Shown: positions 1 to 6,495 of the stretch, one piece after another | Numbering within the stretch: position 1 is the first letter of the stretch | Layout of the letters: the number at the start of each line of letters is the position of its first letter | Assembly (NCBI GenBank): GCA_020628175.1 | Contig: JAHDFK010000029.1 | Coordinates: 1-11,997, forward strand | Direction of reading: 5' to 3' | Length of the DNA stretch: 11,997 nt | Source of the DNA: Wenyingzhuangia sp. | GTDB taxonomy: Bacteria; Bacteroidota; Bacteroidia; Flavobacteriales; Flavobacteriaceae | Position numbers and translations under genes: made by a program | The notes under the pieces: model-generated | The model's input: the letters and a program-made list of their open reading frames with translations, nothing else | Database searches by the model: none | Told to the model about the DNA's origin: nothing

Positions 1-216
1 ATTACTACCTTGCTTGTATATTAATCTTTGTAACGATTATTCAGGACGTCACATACTAAAGTGGTATACTATTTTTATTTAAGATAAAAGTCAAATATTT
101 TCGACAGAAAATAACACTTCGGAATAACACAAAACCAAATCAAGCTACGTAGACTTTTTAAATATACTCTGTCTCTTAGTCTTAGCTCTTAATTTAGTTA
201 TGTTTTACACCGTGTT

Positions 217-897
217 CTACGTTGTTTTTTCTTTCCTCAGTTTCACTATATCAGTTATGTGTGAATATATTACAATCGGAACCACTGTAGCTGGTAATAA
301 AATGTAAGAAAAATAATTCGGTGCCTTGGTTGGCTGTTCAAATCCGAATATTTGAATTGGTAATTCACTCGATAAAATTTCATTAGCAAATACAAACAGA
401 ATTAAAAATAAACCAATAACGTTCCAAACAATCAAAGCATTTCGTCCAATACTTTTTTTTAAGAATAATATTCCTATTATTGGTGCTGTAATTCCTGCTA
501 GAATATCAAAATTACGTCCTTCAAATGTCATTAGTTTGGGCATCATATTATACAAAAATAAATATAGAAGTACTATTTCAACTGGAAATCTAACTGTATG
601 TATAAACGTACTAAATTTTATGTTTTTATTTTCAATTATCCAACTTAAAGGTTTTTTCGTAAGTCCATACATCAGCGTTATAAAAATAGGAATTAATACA
701 AATAAAAATCTTGGCGGAATTAAATTAGTTTTTTCATAAAATCCGGTAAAAGACAAAAAGGATTGAATTAAACTCCAGATAATTATCAAAAAAGTCATTT
801 TTTTTGGTTTTCCATTTGCATAATGAAAAAATCCAATTGTTAAAACTCCAGTTAATAAGAACAACCAATTAATCCAATTCGGTAAATTTTCAATCAT
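217..897 (-). CDS. Hypothetical polytopic inner-membrane protein
   Basis: This 226-residue protein has about seven hydrophobic helices, at roughly residues 9-26, 34-52, 63-80, 104-119, 131-147, 153-172 and 196-213. The short C-terminal tail is basic (KLRKEKTT). The last loop contains a Pro/Phe-rich stretch (IQIFGFEQPTKAPNYF). There is no signal peptide, no catalytic motif and no transporter signature that I recognise, so I give no function; an integral cytoplasmic-membrane protein is all the sequence supports. The start is ATG at 897 with no Shine-Dalgarno, which is normal in Bacteroidota. It appears monocistronic: the next gene on the same strand ends 241 bp upstream, across a repeat-rich spacer. 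The stop codon overlaps TACGTTGTT (218-226), a motif that recurs just downstream of the neighbouring lipoprotein gene, which suggests both genes sit in similar cassette-like surroundings. Confidence 0.75.
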   Translation of the reverse strand: MIENLPNWINWLFLLTGVLTIGFFHYANGKPKKMTFLIIIWSLIQSFLSFTGFYEKTNLIPPRFLFVLIPIFITLMYGLTKKPLSWIIENKNIKFSTFIHTVRFPVEIVLLYLFLYNMMPKLMTFEGRNFDILAGITAPIIGILFLKKSIGRNALIVWNVIGLFLILFVFANEILSSELPIQIFGFEQPTKAPNYFSYILLPATVVPIVIYSHITDIVKLRKEKTT

Positions 898-920
898 AGT
901 TTGTAGGTTTGTCTAAATAG

Positions 921-1135
921 CGTATAACGGACTTGTGTATCAAGTGTAGCACTGTAAAAAAGCGATAATTTTCGGATGAAACAAATACCGAATTTTTAAA
1001 TTTTTTTATTAATTATTTTATTTTTGGAATTTTGTCAAACTTAAAAATTTGGCAGCTTCCAAAAAATGCTCAAACCTTTAAACCTTTGTGTTAGAAAAGA
1101 CTCGTGCTATTTTTTATATACGTTGTTGTAAAGCG
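921..1135. repeat. Nested inverted-repeat intergenic element (cassette-boundary-like)
   Basis: The 241 bp spacer between the membrane-protein and lipoprotein genes is organised as nested inverted repeats. The outermost pair is TAGCAC (947-952) with GTGCTA (1104-1109). Inside it TTTTTGGAA (1021-1029) pairs with TTCCAAAAA (1057-1065). Smaller hairpins are ACTTG-TGTAT-CAAGT (931-945) and TTCGG (971-975)/CCGAA (988-992). The element is bounded by CGTATAACGG (921-930) and TATACGTTGTTG (1117-1128). From memory, similarly bounded elements recur between small accessory genes in Bacteroidota genomes; that comparison is recall, not a search. No ORF was seen in the spacer. The inner stem could also act as a terminator for the lipoprotein gene. 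Confidence 0.5.
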
Positions 1136-1138
1136 TTT
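1125..1138 (+). repeat. 14 bp inverted repeat, left copy
   Basis: GTTGTAAAGCGTTT ends at the edge of the stop codon of the lipoprotein gene (stop at 1139-1141). Its reverse complement, with one mismatch, lies at 1730-1743 just upstream of the same gene, so the gene is bracketed. The first ten bases are a perfect match. Confidence 0.6.
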
Positions 1139-1711
1139 TTATGACATCCAACTGCTCATAATTTTTTCAAATTCCCACTTTCCGTCTATTTTTTTATAAA
1201 GACAAGTATATCCTCCACCGCTCATGTGTACAATATCTTTGGTGTGTTTACTTACATTCCAACTATTATTGATTTTTATGATAGCTTGATTACCATCAAT
1301 TTTTATCAAACTAAAAGAAATATGCAGAAAATCCTCCCAAGTTCTATCAGCTATTCTTTGTAAATCCGCTTTTGATTTTAAACAATAACTTACATTTTCA
1401 ATTCGATTCGGAATATCATTTGGATTTAAAAAACTCAAACTTTTATTCCAATCTTCTCTTGAAATAAAATCTGTTTTGTCGGTTTGATATTCATTTAGAA
1501 TATAAATCCGATGTTTTTTCCATAACAGTCGATAATCAGGAATATCTTTTTTGGTAACTGTTGCTCTTTTCAATGATTCATAAATCACTTCTTTCAAGTC
1601 CGAGTCCATTTCATATTCCGTCTGAGTGCAGTCAAAATATCTATCTTTTATGTAAAAAGGTCTTGAGCAACTTGATAATACAATAATAAAAAGAAGTATT
1701 ATTTTTTTCAT
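1139..1711 (-). CDS. Putative small lipoprotein, function unknown
   Basis: The 190-residue product starts with a short type II signal peptide: MKK, a hydrophobic run IILLFIIV, then the lipobox LSSC with the acylated cysteine at residue 15. The mature protein therefore should be a membrane-anchored lipoprotein facing the periplasm or cell surface. The body is mixed alpha/beta without catalytic motifs. The C-terminal part (about residues 130-190, with IKIDGNQAIIKINNSWNV, a GGGYTCLYKK stretch and WEFEKI near the end) resembles the strand pattern seen in SnoaL/NTF2-like or similar small sheet domains. That is a fold impression only. The start is the ATG at 1711, which directly gives the signal peptide. 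The gene follows the Dabb gene by 47 bp, but an inverted repeat flanking it suggests it belongs to its own module rather than that operon. Confidence 0.75.
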   Translation of the reverse strand: MKKIILLFIIVLSSCSRPFYIKDRYFDCTQTEYEMDSDLKEVIYESLKRATVTKKDIPDYRLLWKKHRIYILNEYQTDKTDFISREDWNKSLSFLNPNDIPNRIENVSYCLKSKADLQRIADRTWEDFLHISFSLIKIDGNQAIIKINNSWNVSKHTKDIVHMSGGGYTCLYKKIDGKWEFEKIMSSWMS

Positions 1712-1729
1712 TCTGAGTTTAGTCTTGAG

Positions 1730-1743
1730 AAATGCTTTACAAC
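1730..1743 (-). repeat. 14 bp inverted repeat, right copy
   Basis: Read on the minus strand this is GTTGTAAAGCATTT, matching the copy at 1125-1138 at 13 of 14 positions. It lies 18 bp upstream of the lipoprotein ATG, in the spacer to the Dabb gene. Confidence 0.6.
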
Positions 1744-1758
1744 ACTATTTAACATCAC

Positions 1759-2211
1759 TTATTTTGTATAATAATCAATTACAAACAAATCGGCTAGCAT
1801 GGGTTGTACAGCTGCCCCAAATTTTAAATGCTCTTTGTGTGTTGCATATACTGCTAAAGTTTTGGTGTTTTTAAAAGTTAAAACAAAATTGTGTGTAAAT
1901 CCTTTACTAAAACCTTCTTTGCTATTATTTATTCCCCATTCAAAATCTAAAATTTCTGGTATTTTATGTTGTAAATCTATAAATACATTAACAATGGCCT
2001 CTACCTCGCTATTTGTTATGTTTTCTTTAAACTTAAAACTAACTTGATGCTTTAAGAGGCCTTTTTGTTTTTTATGAATTGCGGTTTCTATATGATCCTG
2101 CGGCGTATTTTGAGCCATTACATTAGTAGTACTAATACCATTAAAAAGTACATAGGTAAATACACACAACTTAATGGCTCTTTTTAAAAATACATTGATT
2201 TTAAAACTCAT
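1759..2211 (-). CDS. Exported Dabb (stress-responsive A/B barrel) domain protein
   Basis: The C-terminal ~97 residues match the Dabb family, a ferredoxin-like alpha/beta dimeric barrel: LLKHQVSFKFKE at the start, the FEWGINNSKEGFSKGFTHNF core, then LTF, H-x-x-H (THKEH) and the final strand LADLFVIDY. Dabb proteins bind small hydrophobic ligands or act as small lyases or stress proteins; the substrate here is unknown. I chose the ATG at 2211 (150 aa). It gives a clean signal peptide: a basic start, a hydrophobic run LCVFTYVLFNGIS and a cleavage site after VMA, before QNTPQ. A longer in-frame ATG at 2277 would add 22 residues and a second hydrophobic stretch ahead of the signal, which is less natural. 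Most Dabb proteins I know of are cytosolic, so export is unusual. The gene lies downstream of the GyrI-like gene on the same strand (82 bp from its stop) and probably belongs to that unit. Confidence 0.83.
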   Translation of the reverse strand: MSFKINVFLKRAIKLCVFTYVLFNGISTTNVMAQNTPQDHIETAIHKKQKGLLKHQVSFKFKENITNSEVEAIVNVFIDLQHKIPEILDFEWGINNSKEGFSKGFTHNFVLTFKNTKTLAVYATHKEHLKFGAAVQPMLADLFVIDYYTK

Positions 2212-2293
2212 ATTATTATTTTTTGTTTTAGACAATTTACTAAATAAAAAACAAATTATAAATGGTACTAAAATCATGAACTTAAAATTTGCG

Positions 2294-2749
2294 CTATACA
2301 GCTATTAAAATGTCTGCAACACCATTTGTAAGATCTAAAGCACGTTCATCATATACTTCTAAATCTGTTGTGTATGCTCTTTTCAAATCAGATTGCCATA
2401 TCTGCATCCATGTATCTATAACAGCATTTTGTATCAAATTGCCTTTCGCTTCAAATTTTACGTACGTAGATCTTGGAATGATTTTTACAGTTAAGTGTTC
2501 GGGAATAGCATCTAAACTAGATACACTACAACCTATTATTGTTGTATAAGGTTTGTTATAATCCGACTCATAATCGGTATACAAAGCATATAGAGTATCT
2601 CCTAGTCTATTTGGTATTTGCGCTTTTATATTTTCCTGCATAAATCGTTGCCACAGAGCAGGAATATCTTGTGCTGCTTTTCCATTTTCATTGGTGGTAC
2701 GAATCTCAATTCCTACAATTGTAATTTCTTCTTGGGTTACTGTTTTCAT
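2294..2749 (-). CDS. GyrI-like / AraC-type effector-binding domain protein
   Basis: This 151-residue protein is a stand-alone effector-binding domain of the GyrI-like (Cass2/YdeE-type) family, normally a small-molecule-binding module built from a duplicated beta-alpha-beta unit. The supporting features are the opening IVGIEIRTTN strand, the helix IPALWQRFMQEN (29-40), the tyrosine-rich second strand DTLYALYTDYESDY (51-64), then YTTIIGCSV, a mid-protein IPRSTYVKFEAKG strand (91-103), the TWMQIWQS helix (113-120) and the acidic FEXY-like DLEVYDERA stretch (129-137). No DNA-binding domain is attached, so it is a ligand binder, sequestering protein or possible partner of the adjacent YafY-like regulator rather than a regulator itself. 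It lies 68 bp after the regulator gene, across two palindromes. The ATG start at 2749 gives the standard family length. Confidence 0.8.
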   Translation of the reverse strand: MKTVTQEEITIVGIEIRTTNENGKAAQDIPALWQRFMQENIKAQIPNRLGDTLYALYTDYESDYNKPYTTIIGCSVSSLDAIPEHLTVKIIPRSTYVKFEAKGNLIQNAVIDTWMQIWQSDLKRAYTTDLEVYDERALDLTNGVADILIAV

Positions 2750-2759
2750 TATCGTGTTA

Positions 2760-2783
2760 TTTTATACTTATTAGGGTATAAAA
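2760..2783. promoter_or_regulatory. Operator-like palindrome upstream of the GyrI-like gene
   Basis: Perfect 8 bp arms TTTTATAC (2760-2767) and GTATAAAA (2776-2783) flank an 8 bp spacer. The near edge is 10 bp upstream of the GyrI-like ATG. There is no T-tract suggesting termination. The AT-rich symmetrical form fits a dimeric-repressor operator or a 5'-leader hairpin; which one is not decided by the sequence. Confidence 0.5.
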
Positions 2784-2797
2784 ATAAAATGCATTCA

Positions 2798-2813
2798 TGA
2801 CAACGGTATGTCA
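2798..2813. promoter_or_regulatory. Second operator-like inverted repeat, TGACA-N6-TGTCA
   Basis: TGACA (2798-2802) and TGTCA (2809-2813) form a perfect 5 bp dyad with a 6 bp spacer, starting 4 bp past the stop of the YafY-like gene. Its 16 bp size would fit a homodimeric HTH protein. The obvious candidate is the WYL regulator encoded immediately upstream, but that link is an inference. Confidence 0.4.
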
Positions 2814-2817
2814 GGGC

Positions 2818-3516
2818 TTAATGAGCTGTTACATATTTTTTATAATACGCTTCTAAACTCATATTATGAGATTCAAAAAACTCTTCTTTTACATGCAATT
2901 CTTCAATACAATCAATTCTAAAATTTCGAAACGATTTTCTAAGTCTACAATACGCTATTAATATCCAATTGTCTTTTGTACTATACAATGCAAAAGGTTC
3001 AATACATCTATAAGTTGTTTGCTCTTCTAACGAAGTATATGTAATATCTATAACTTTAAAATTAGTAAGTGCTGTCTGAATTTCTATAAGATAGTTGCTT
3101 GTTTGTTCTTGTGCGTAATTGTTTAGAAAATAGACTCTGTCTGTTAGCAAATCAATTTTTTGTTTTTGATTATAATTTAAAATTGATTTTATTTTTAAAA
3201 TAGCATTTTGATAATATGCTACCAACGAAGTGTCTTTGTTTTTAACAATCAACTGCTCGGCTGTTATTAAAGCATTTGCTTCCTGCTCTGTAAACATAAC
3301 TGGGGGCAATTTATAGCCTGGCATCAAACTGTAGCCTTTACCCTCTTCGGTTATGATAGGAACTCCAGATTGTTCCAAAGTTCTAATATCTCTATAAATG
3401 GTTCTTACACTTACTTTAAATTTATTAGCAAGTATAGGAGCGGTTACCAAGCTACTAGACTGTAATTGCAGTAGTATGGCTGTTAATCGCGATAATCTAG
3501 GTTTTTCTGCACTCAT
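2818..3516 (-). CDS. YafY/DeoR-type transcriptional regulator with WYL domain
   Basis: The 232-residue protein has the usual two-part layout. An N-terminal winged helix (about residues 7-65) contains VTAPILANKFKVSVRTIYRDIRTLEQSGVPI, the typical recognition-helix pattern SVRTIYRDI of this family. A C-terminal WYL ligand-sensing domain (about 140-232) carries a WIL version of the name motif (184-186, in NWILIAYCRLR) and the following FRNFRIDCIEEL. WYL domains are thought to bind small ligands or nucleic acids and to switch the attached HTH. The ATG start at 3516 lies 11 bp after the stop of the carboxypeptidase-regulatory-like gene, so readthrough from that gene is possible. Its likely targets are its own neighbours, given the two dyads in the 68 bp just downstream and the GyrI-like and Dabb genes beyond. 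The ligand cannot be read from the sequence. Confidence 0.88.
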   Translation of the reverse strand: MSAEKPRLSRLTAILLQLQSSSLVTAPILANKFKVSVRTIYRDIRTLEQSGVPIITEEGKGYSLMPGYKLPPVMFTEQEANALITAEQLIVKNKDTSLVAYYQNAILKIKSILNYNQKQKIDLLTDRVYFLNNYAQEQTSNYLIEIQTALTNFKVIDITYTSLEEQTTYRCIEPFALYSTKDNWILIAYCRLRKSFRNFRIDCIEELHVKEEFFESHNMSLEAYYKKYVTAH

Positions 3517-3527
3517 AAAAATTAATT

Positions 3528-4298
3528 CTACTTTTTTAACCTCGCAGCATTATAATTATTTATTTCTTTATAAAATAAGTCCATCAAAACTAATTTTTCC
3601 TTATTTGTGTAGAGCTTTACAATATCTTTTTGATCACTACAGTACATAAGAAACTCATTTATTTTTATTTCCGAAAGATGTAATTCTTCTGTAAAAAAAG
3701 AAACACCAAATTCCTCTATAATACTTTCAGTAAAAGTATTCCATTCCTTTATTTTCTCTCTTTTACTTTTAGTTTTTTTCTTAAATAATTTAGATACTAA
3801 CGAAAAAACTGCTAAAATATTTATACTCGAATTATTTGAACTTGCCAAAGGATCTACATTACCAAAATTCTTATCTTCTTGTTTCCTCATGGCAATTAAA
3901 TCCGGATTTGTATCTGGTTTATAAGCCGCTGAAAAATCTAATGCAGCATCACTTAAAACGCTATTTAAAACTACTTCTTCTAAAAGATTTACTTGGCTAG
4001 TTAACTCAATATTAACTTTTTTATCTAAGACTATCTTTTTACTAATTATAAGTGTTTCTTTTTGTATATGAACTGCTGAAACTACAATTGAATCTCCTAA
4101 TCTAACAGGTATTTCAAAAACTCCAAACTCATTAGTTTCTTTATGAATGTTTAAGTTTTTATTCGTAACAACAATACTAGACACATCTATAGATTTGCCT
4201 TTAAGTGTACCTATTAATTGTATTGTGTTTTCTTGTGCAAAACAAGTACTTGTTATTAACGTGATTAAAATAAATGAACAAAGAATTTTCCAAATCAT
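3528..4298 (-). CDS. Exported carboxypeptidase-regulatory-like domain protein
   Basis: This 256-residue protein begins with a signal peptide (residues 1-21, ending TCFA before QENT). Next comes a beta-sandwich of the CarboxypepD_reg-like type (about 26-112): GTLKGKSIDVSSIVVTNK, then TNEFGVFEIPVRLGDSIVVSAV, closing with NIELTSQVNLLEEVVL. This echoes the LDEVVV end of the same domain in TonB-dependent receptors and flavobacterial exported proteins. The C-terminal half (113-256) is charged and helical, with a short hydrophobic patch INILAVFSLVSKLFKKKTKSKR (161-182) that may touch the membrane. No peptidase residues are present, so it is a binding or scaffold protein of the periplasm or envelope and not an enzyme. 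The gene stands 121 bp from the guaA stop, beyond the terminator, and should have its own promoter. The regulator gene begins 11 bp after its stop. Confidence 0.75.
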   Translation of the reverse strand: MIWKILCSFILITLITSTCFAQENTIQLIGTLKGKSIDVSSIVVTNKNLNIHKETNEFGVFEIPVRLGDSIVVSAVHIQKETLIISKKIVLDKKVNIELTSQVNLLEEVVLNSVLSDAALDFSAAYKPDTNPDLIAMRKQEDKNFGNVDPLASSNNSSINILAVFSLVSKLFKKKTKSKREKIKEWNTFTESIIEEFGVSFFTEELHLSEIKINEFLMYCSDQKDIVKLYTNKEKLVLMDLFYKEINNYNAARLKK

Positions 4299-4368
4299 TT
4301 CAAGACAAAATCAAAAACAATACCAAAATCACTTCTAAAGACAGAATGATTTTTAGTTAAAAATGAAT

Positions 4369-4400
4369 AAAAAAAGGATCAGCAATACTGATCCTTTTTT
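4369..4400. terminator. Strong intrinsic terminator after guaA
   Basis: GGATCAG (4376-4382) and CTGATCC (4388-4394) form a perfect 7 bp stem with loop CAATA. A7 (4369-4375) on one side and T6 (4395-4400) on the other make it bidirectional in form. It starts 19 bp beyond the guaA stop, so its main role is to end the guaA transcript on the minus strand. Confidence 0.9.
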
Positions 4401-4419
4401 AATAAATTATAAATTCAAA

Positions 4420-5952
4420 TTATTCCCATTCAATTGTTGCGGGTGGTTTAGAACTAATGTCATAAACAACTCTATTCACACCTTTTACATTGTTAATAAT
4501 TTTGTTAGAAATTTCTTGTAAAAATTTATACGGTAAATCAACCCAATCCGCAGTCATTCCATCGGTAGACTCTACAGCACGTAAAGCCACAGCTTTTTCA
4601 TACGTACGCTCATCTCCCATTACTCCTACAGAGTTAACGGGTAATAAAATAGCTCCAGCTTGCCATACAGAATCGTACAAACCATGCTCTTTTAATCCAT
4701 TTATAAAAATAGCATCAACATCTTGTAACATGGCTACTTTTTCTTTCGTGATATCTCCTAAAATACGAATTGCCAAACCTGGACCAGGGAAAGGATGACG
4801 TCCTAATAATTCTGGATCAATTCCCATTGATTTTCCTGCACGTCTTACCTCGTCTTTAAAAATCATACGTAAAGGCTCTACAATTTTTAACTTCATAAAA
4901 TCTGGTAAACCACCAACATTATGATGTGATTTAATTGTTGCTGAAGGACCTCCATCTGCAGAAACAGATTCTATAACATCTGGATATATTGTTCCTTGCG
5001 CCAACCACTTTACATCTTCTATTAAGTTTGCTTCTTGATCAAAAACATCGATAAATGCTTTTCCAATAGCTTTCCTTTTCAATTCTGGATCTGACAAACC
5101 TTCCAATTCCTTCATAAATCTTTCTGTAGCATCAACTCCTTTTACGTTTAAGCCCATACCTTCGTATTGCTTTAGAACGCCTTCGAATTCGTTTTTACGT
5201 AACAAACCGTTGTTTACAAAAACACAGTATAAGTTTTTACCAATAGCTTTGTTTAATAAAACAGCTGCTACGGTAGAGTCTACACCTCCAGACAATCCTA
5301 AAACAACCTTATCGTTACCTACCTTGTCTTTTATTTCTTGTACTGTTGTTTCTACAAAGTTATTAGGTGTCCACTGTTGTGCTACATCTGCTATATTTAC
5401 TAAAAAGTTTTCTAGTAATTTACTTCCATCTGTAGAGTGATATACTTCTGGGTGAAACTGAATTGCATAGGTATCTTCACCTTCTGCACAATACGCTGCG
5501 TTTTTAACATCGTGTGTACTGGCAATACATTTGTAGTTTTCTGGTAAACTTAAAATCGTATCAGAGTGGCTCATCCATACTTGGCTTCCAGCATCAATAC
5601 CTTCGAATAAAGGATTGTTCGTATCTATAAATGATAAATTTGCTCTACCATATTCTCTTGTGTTAGAAGCACCTACTTCACCTCCAAAAAAGTGAGCTAA
5701 ATATTGTGCTCCATAACATATACCTAATAAAGGTTTTTTTCCTTTTACTTCTGATAAATCTATTTTAGGGGCATTTTCTCCTCGTACAGAGTGTGGAGAA
5801 CCCGATAAAATAACTGCTTTATAATCGTTGAAATTGTATTTATCGCTATTATACGGGTGTATTTCACAATAAATATTTAACTCTCTCACTCGACGCGCAA
5901 TCAGCTGCGTAACTTGAGATCCAAAATCTAAAATAAGTACTTTTTGTTGCAT
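4420..5952 (-). CDS. guaA: GMP synthase (glutamine-hydrolysing)
   Basis: GuaA converts XMP to GMP using glutamine and ATP, the last step of guanine nucleotide synthesis, in the cytoplasm. The 510-residue protein has the full domain order. A class I glutamine amidotransferase comes first, with nucleophile Cys79 in LLGICYGAQ and the His167/Glu169 pair in FHPEV. The N-type ATP pyrophosphatase follows, with P-loop SGGVDS (221-226). The dimerisation domain comes last, with [12 protein letters not shown] and the family's exact C-terminus KPPATIEWE. All catalytic residues are present. I place the start at the ATG at 5952; an in-frame TTG at 5958 would only add two residues and overlaps the -7 promoter element. 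The upstream DUF2867 gene ends 36 bp away, and a consensus promoter lies in that gap, so guaA is transcribed on its own. Its terminator follows at once. Confidence 0.98.
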   Translation of the reverse strand: MQQKVLILDFGSQVTQLIARRVRELNIYCEIHPYNSDKYNFNDYKAVILSGSPHSVRGENAPKIDLSEVKGKKPLLGICYGAQYLAHFFGGEVGASNTREYGRANLSFIDTNNPLFEGIDAGSQVWMSHSDTILSLPENYKCIASTHDVKNAAYCAEGEDTYAIQFHPEVYHSTDGSKLLENFLVNIADVAQQWTPNNFVETTVQEIKDKVGNDKVVLGLSGGVDSTVAAVLLNKAIGKNLYCVFVNNGLLRKNEFEGVLKQYEGMGLNVKGVDATERFMKELEGLSDPELKRKAIGKAFIDVFDQEANLIEDVKWLAQGTIYPDVIESVSADGGPSATIKSHHNVGGLPDFMKLKIVEPLRMIFKDEVRRAGKSMGIDPELLGRHPFPGPGLAIRILGDITKEKVAMLQDVDAIFINGLKEHGLYDSVWQAGAILLPVNSVGVMGDERTYEKAVALRAVESTDGMTADWVDLPYKFLQEISNKIINNVKGVNRVVYDISSKPPATIEWE

Positions 5953-5955
5953 GCG

Positions 5956-5986
5956 CAAAAGTAACTTTTTATTTAATGACTACAAA
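5956..5986 (-). promoter_or_regulatory. Consensus Bacteroidota promoter of guaA
   Basis: On the minus strand, TTTG (5986-5983), an exact 19 bp spacer and TACTTTTG (5963-5956) match the TTTG-N19-TAnnTTTG consensus completely. The -7 box ends only 3 bp before the guaA ATG, so transcription should begin at or next to the start codon, giving a leaderless or nearly leaderless mRNA. Confidence 0.75.
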
Positions 5987-5988
5987 AA

Positions 5989-6492
5989 TTAGCTCGTAAT
6001 TTTAGTAGCCTTAAACGCTCGTTTTACCATATACATAACAACAAGCCTATGAAATGGTGCTATGCACTTCATATAGATCTTTCCTTTTGTATTATGAAAC
6101 ATTACTAAAGTTGTTACATTTATGTTGTAAGTAGCTGCTTTTGTATTATAAACAATGGCTCTAAAACTTAAATGATTTTCGTTTGCTCCTACAATAATTT
6201 CTTGATCGGATTGGTAATAGGTTTTAAAAAAACTTGCATCTGTTTTAGAAAAAGAGCTAGTACTAAAAGGTTTTGTATACGTTGTTGTTATGCCTAAAAT
6301 CTTCACAATTTTATCTCTAATTTCTAATAAGAACTGTACCCAAACAGGAAAATTACTAAAAATTAACGCCGTTATGTTTTCCATAGTATCTATCGTATTT
6401 GTAGTAGCAAATGTATCCGAAAAATCAACTCTTTCTAATTGAGTTTTTCCTATTTCACTTACAAAAACAGTTTCTTCAATTACCTTTTTCAT
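5989..6492 (-). CDS. DUF2867 family protein
   Basis: The 167-residue protein carries the hallmarks of DUF2867. These are an N-terminal strand with a Ser/Thr-rich acidic lead-in (VDFSDTF), the PVWVQFLLEIRDKIVKILGI helix pattern (49-68), the EIIVGANENHLSFRAIV hairpin (98-114) and the C-terminal PFHRLVVMYMVKRA (146-159). No enzymatic activity is established for the family to my knowledge, and it has no membrane span or signal peptide. The protein is full length. It starts 3 bp after the stop of the monooxygenase gene, so the two are almost certainly co-transcribed and translationally coupled. That makes an accessory role in the same modification pathway likely, for example handling a lipophilic substrate, but this is inference. 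It ends 36 bp before guaA, inside the guaA promoter. Confidence 0.85.
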   Translation of the reverse strand: MKKVIEETVFVSEIGKTQLERVDFSDTFATTNTIDTMENITALIFSNFPVWVQFLLEIRDKIVKILGITTTYTKPFSTSSFSKTDASFFKTYYQSDQEIIVGANENHLSFRAIVYNTKAATYNINVTTLVMFHNTKGKIYMKCIAPFHRLVVMYMVKRAFKATKITS

Positions 6493-6495
6493 ATT

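Noticed and set aside
110..130. Direct repeat AATAACAC (110-117, 123-130) at the left end
   Set aside because: It is short and AT-rich, with no linked gene or symmetry; the 1-216 stretch holds no ORF or RNA I can support.
921..1135. True integron attC site
   Set aside because: The core-site consensus (RYYYAAC/GTTRRRY) is not met at either end and no integron integrase is in the window.
2212..2277. Dabb gene starting at ATG 2277
   Set aside because: It puts 22 extra, partly hydrophobic residues before a well-formed signal peptide that begins at the ATG at 2211. It is kept as an alternative only.
1799..2549. Plus-strand ORFs opposite the Dabb and GyrI-like genes (82 and 86 aa)
   Set aside because: They lie fully across recognised domains on the other strand and have no protein-like features.
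4490..5440. Plus-strand ORFs opposite guaA (102 and 76 aa)
   Set aside because: They are antisense shadows of a fully conserved guaA frame, with no family features or start signals.
5953..5958. guaA starting at TTG 5958
   Set aside because: It adds two residues not typical of GuaA and lies partly within the -7 promoter box; the ATG at 5952 gives the canonical N-terminus.
5953..5988. Purine (guanine) riboswitch in front of guaA
   Set aside because: Only 36 bp separate guaA from the upstream gene, and the promoter fills it; there is no room for an aptamer.
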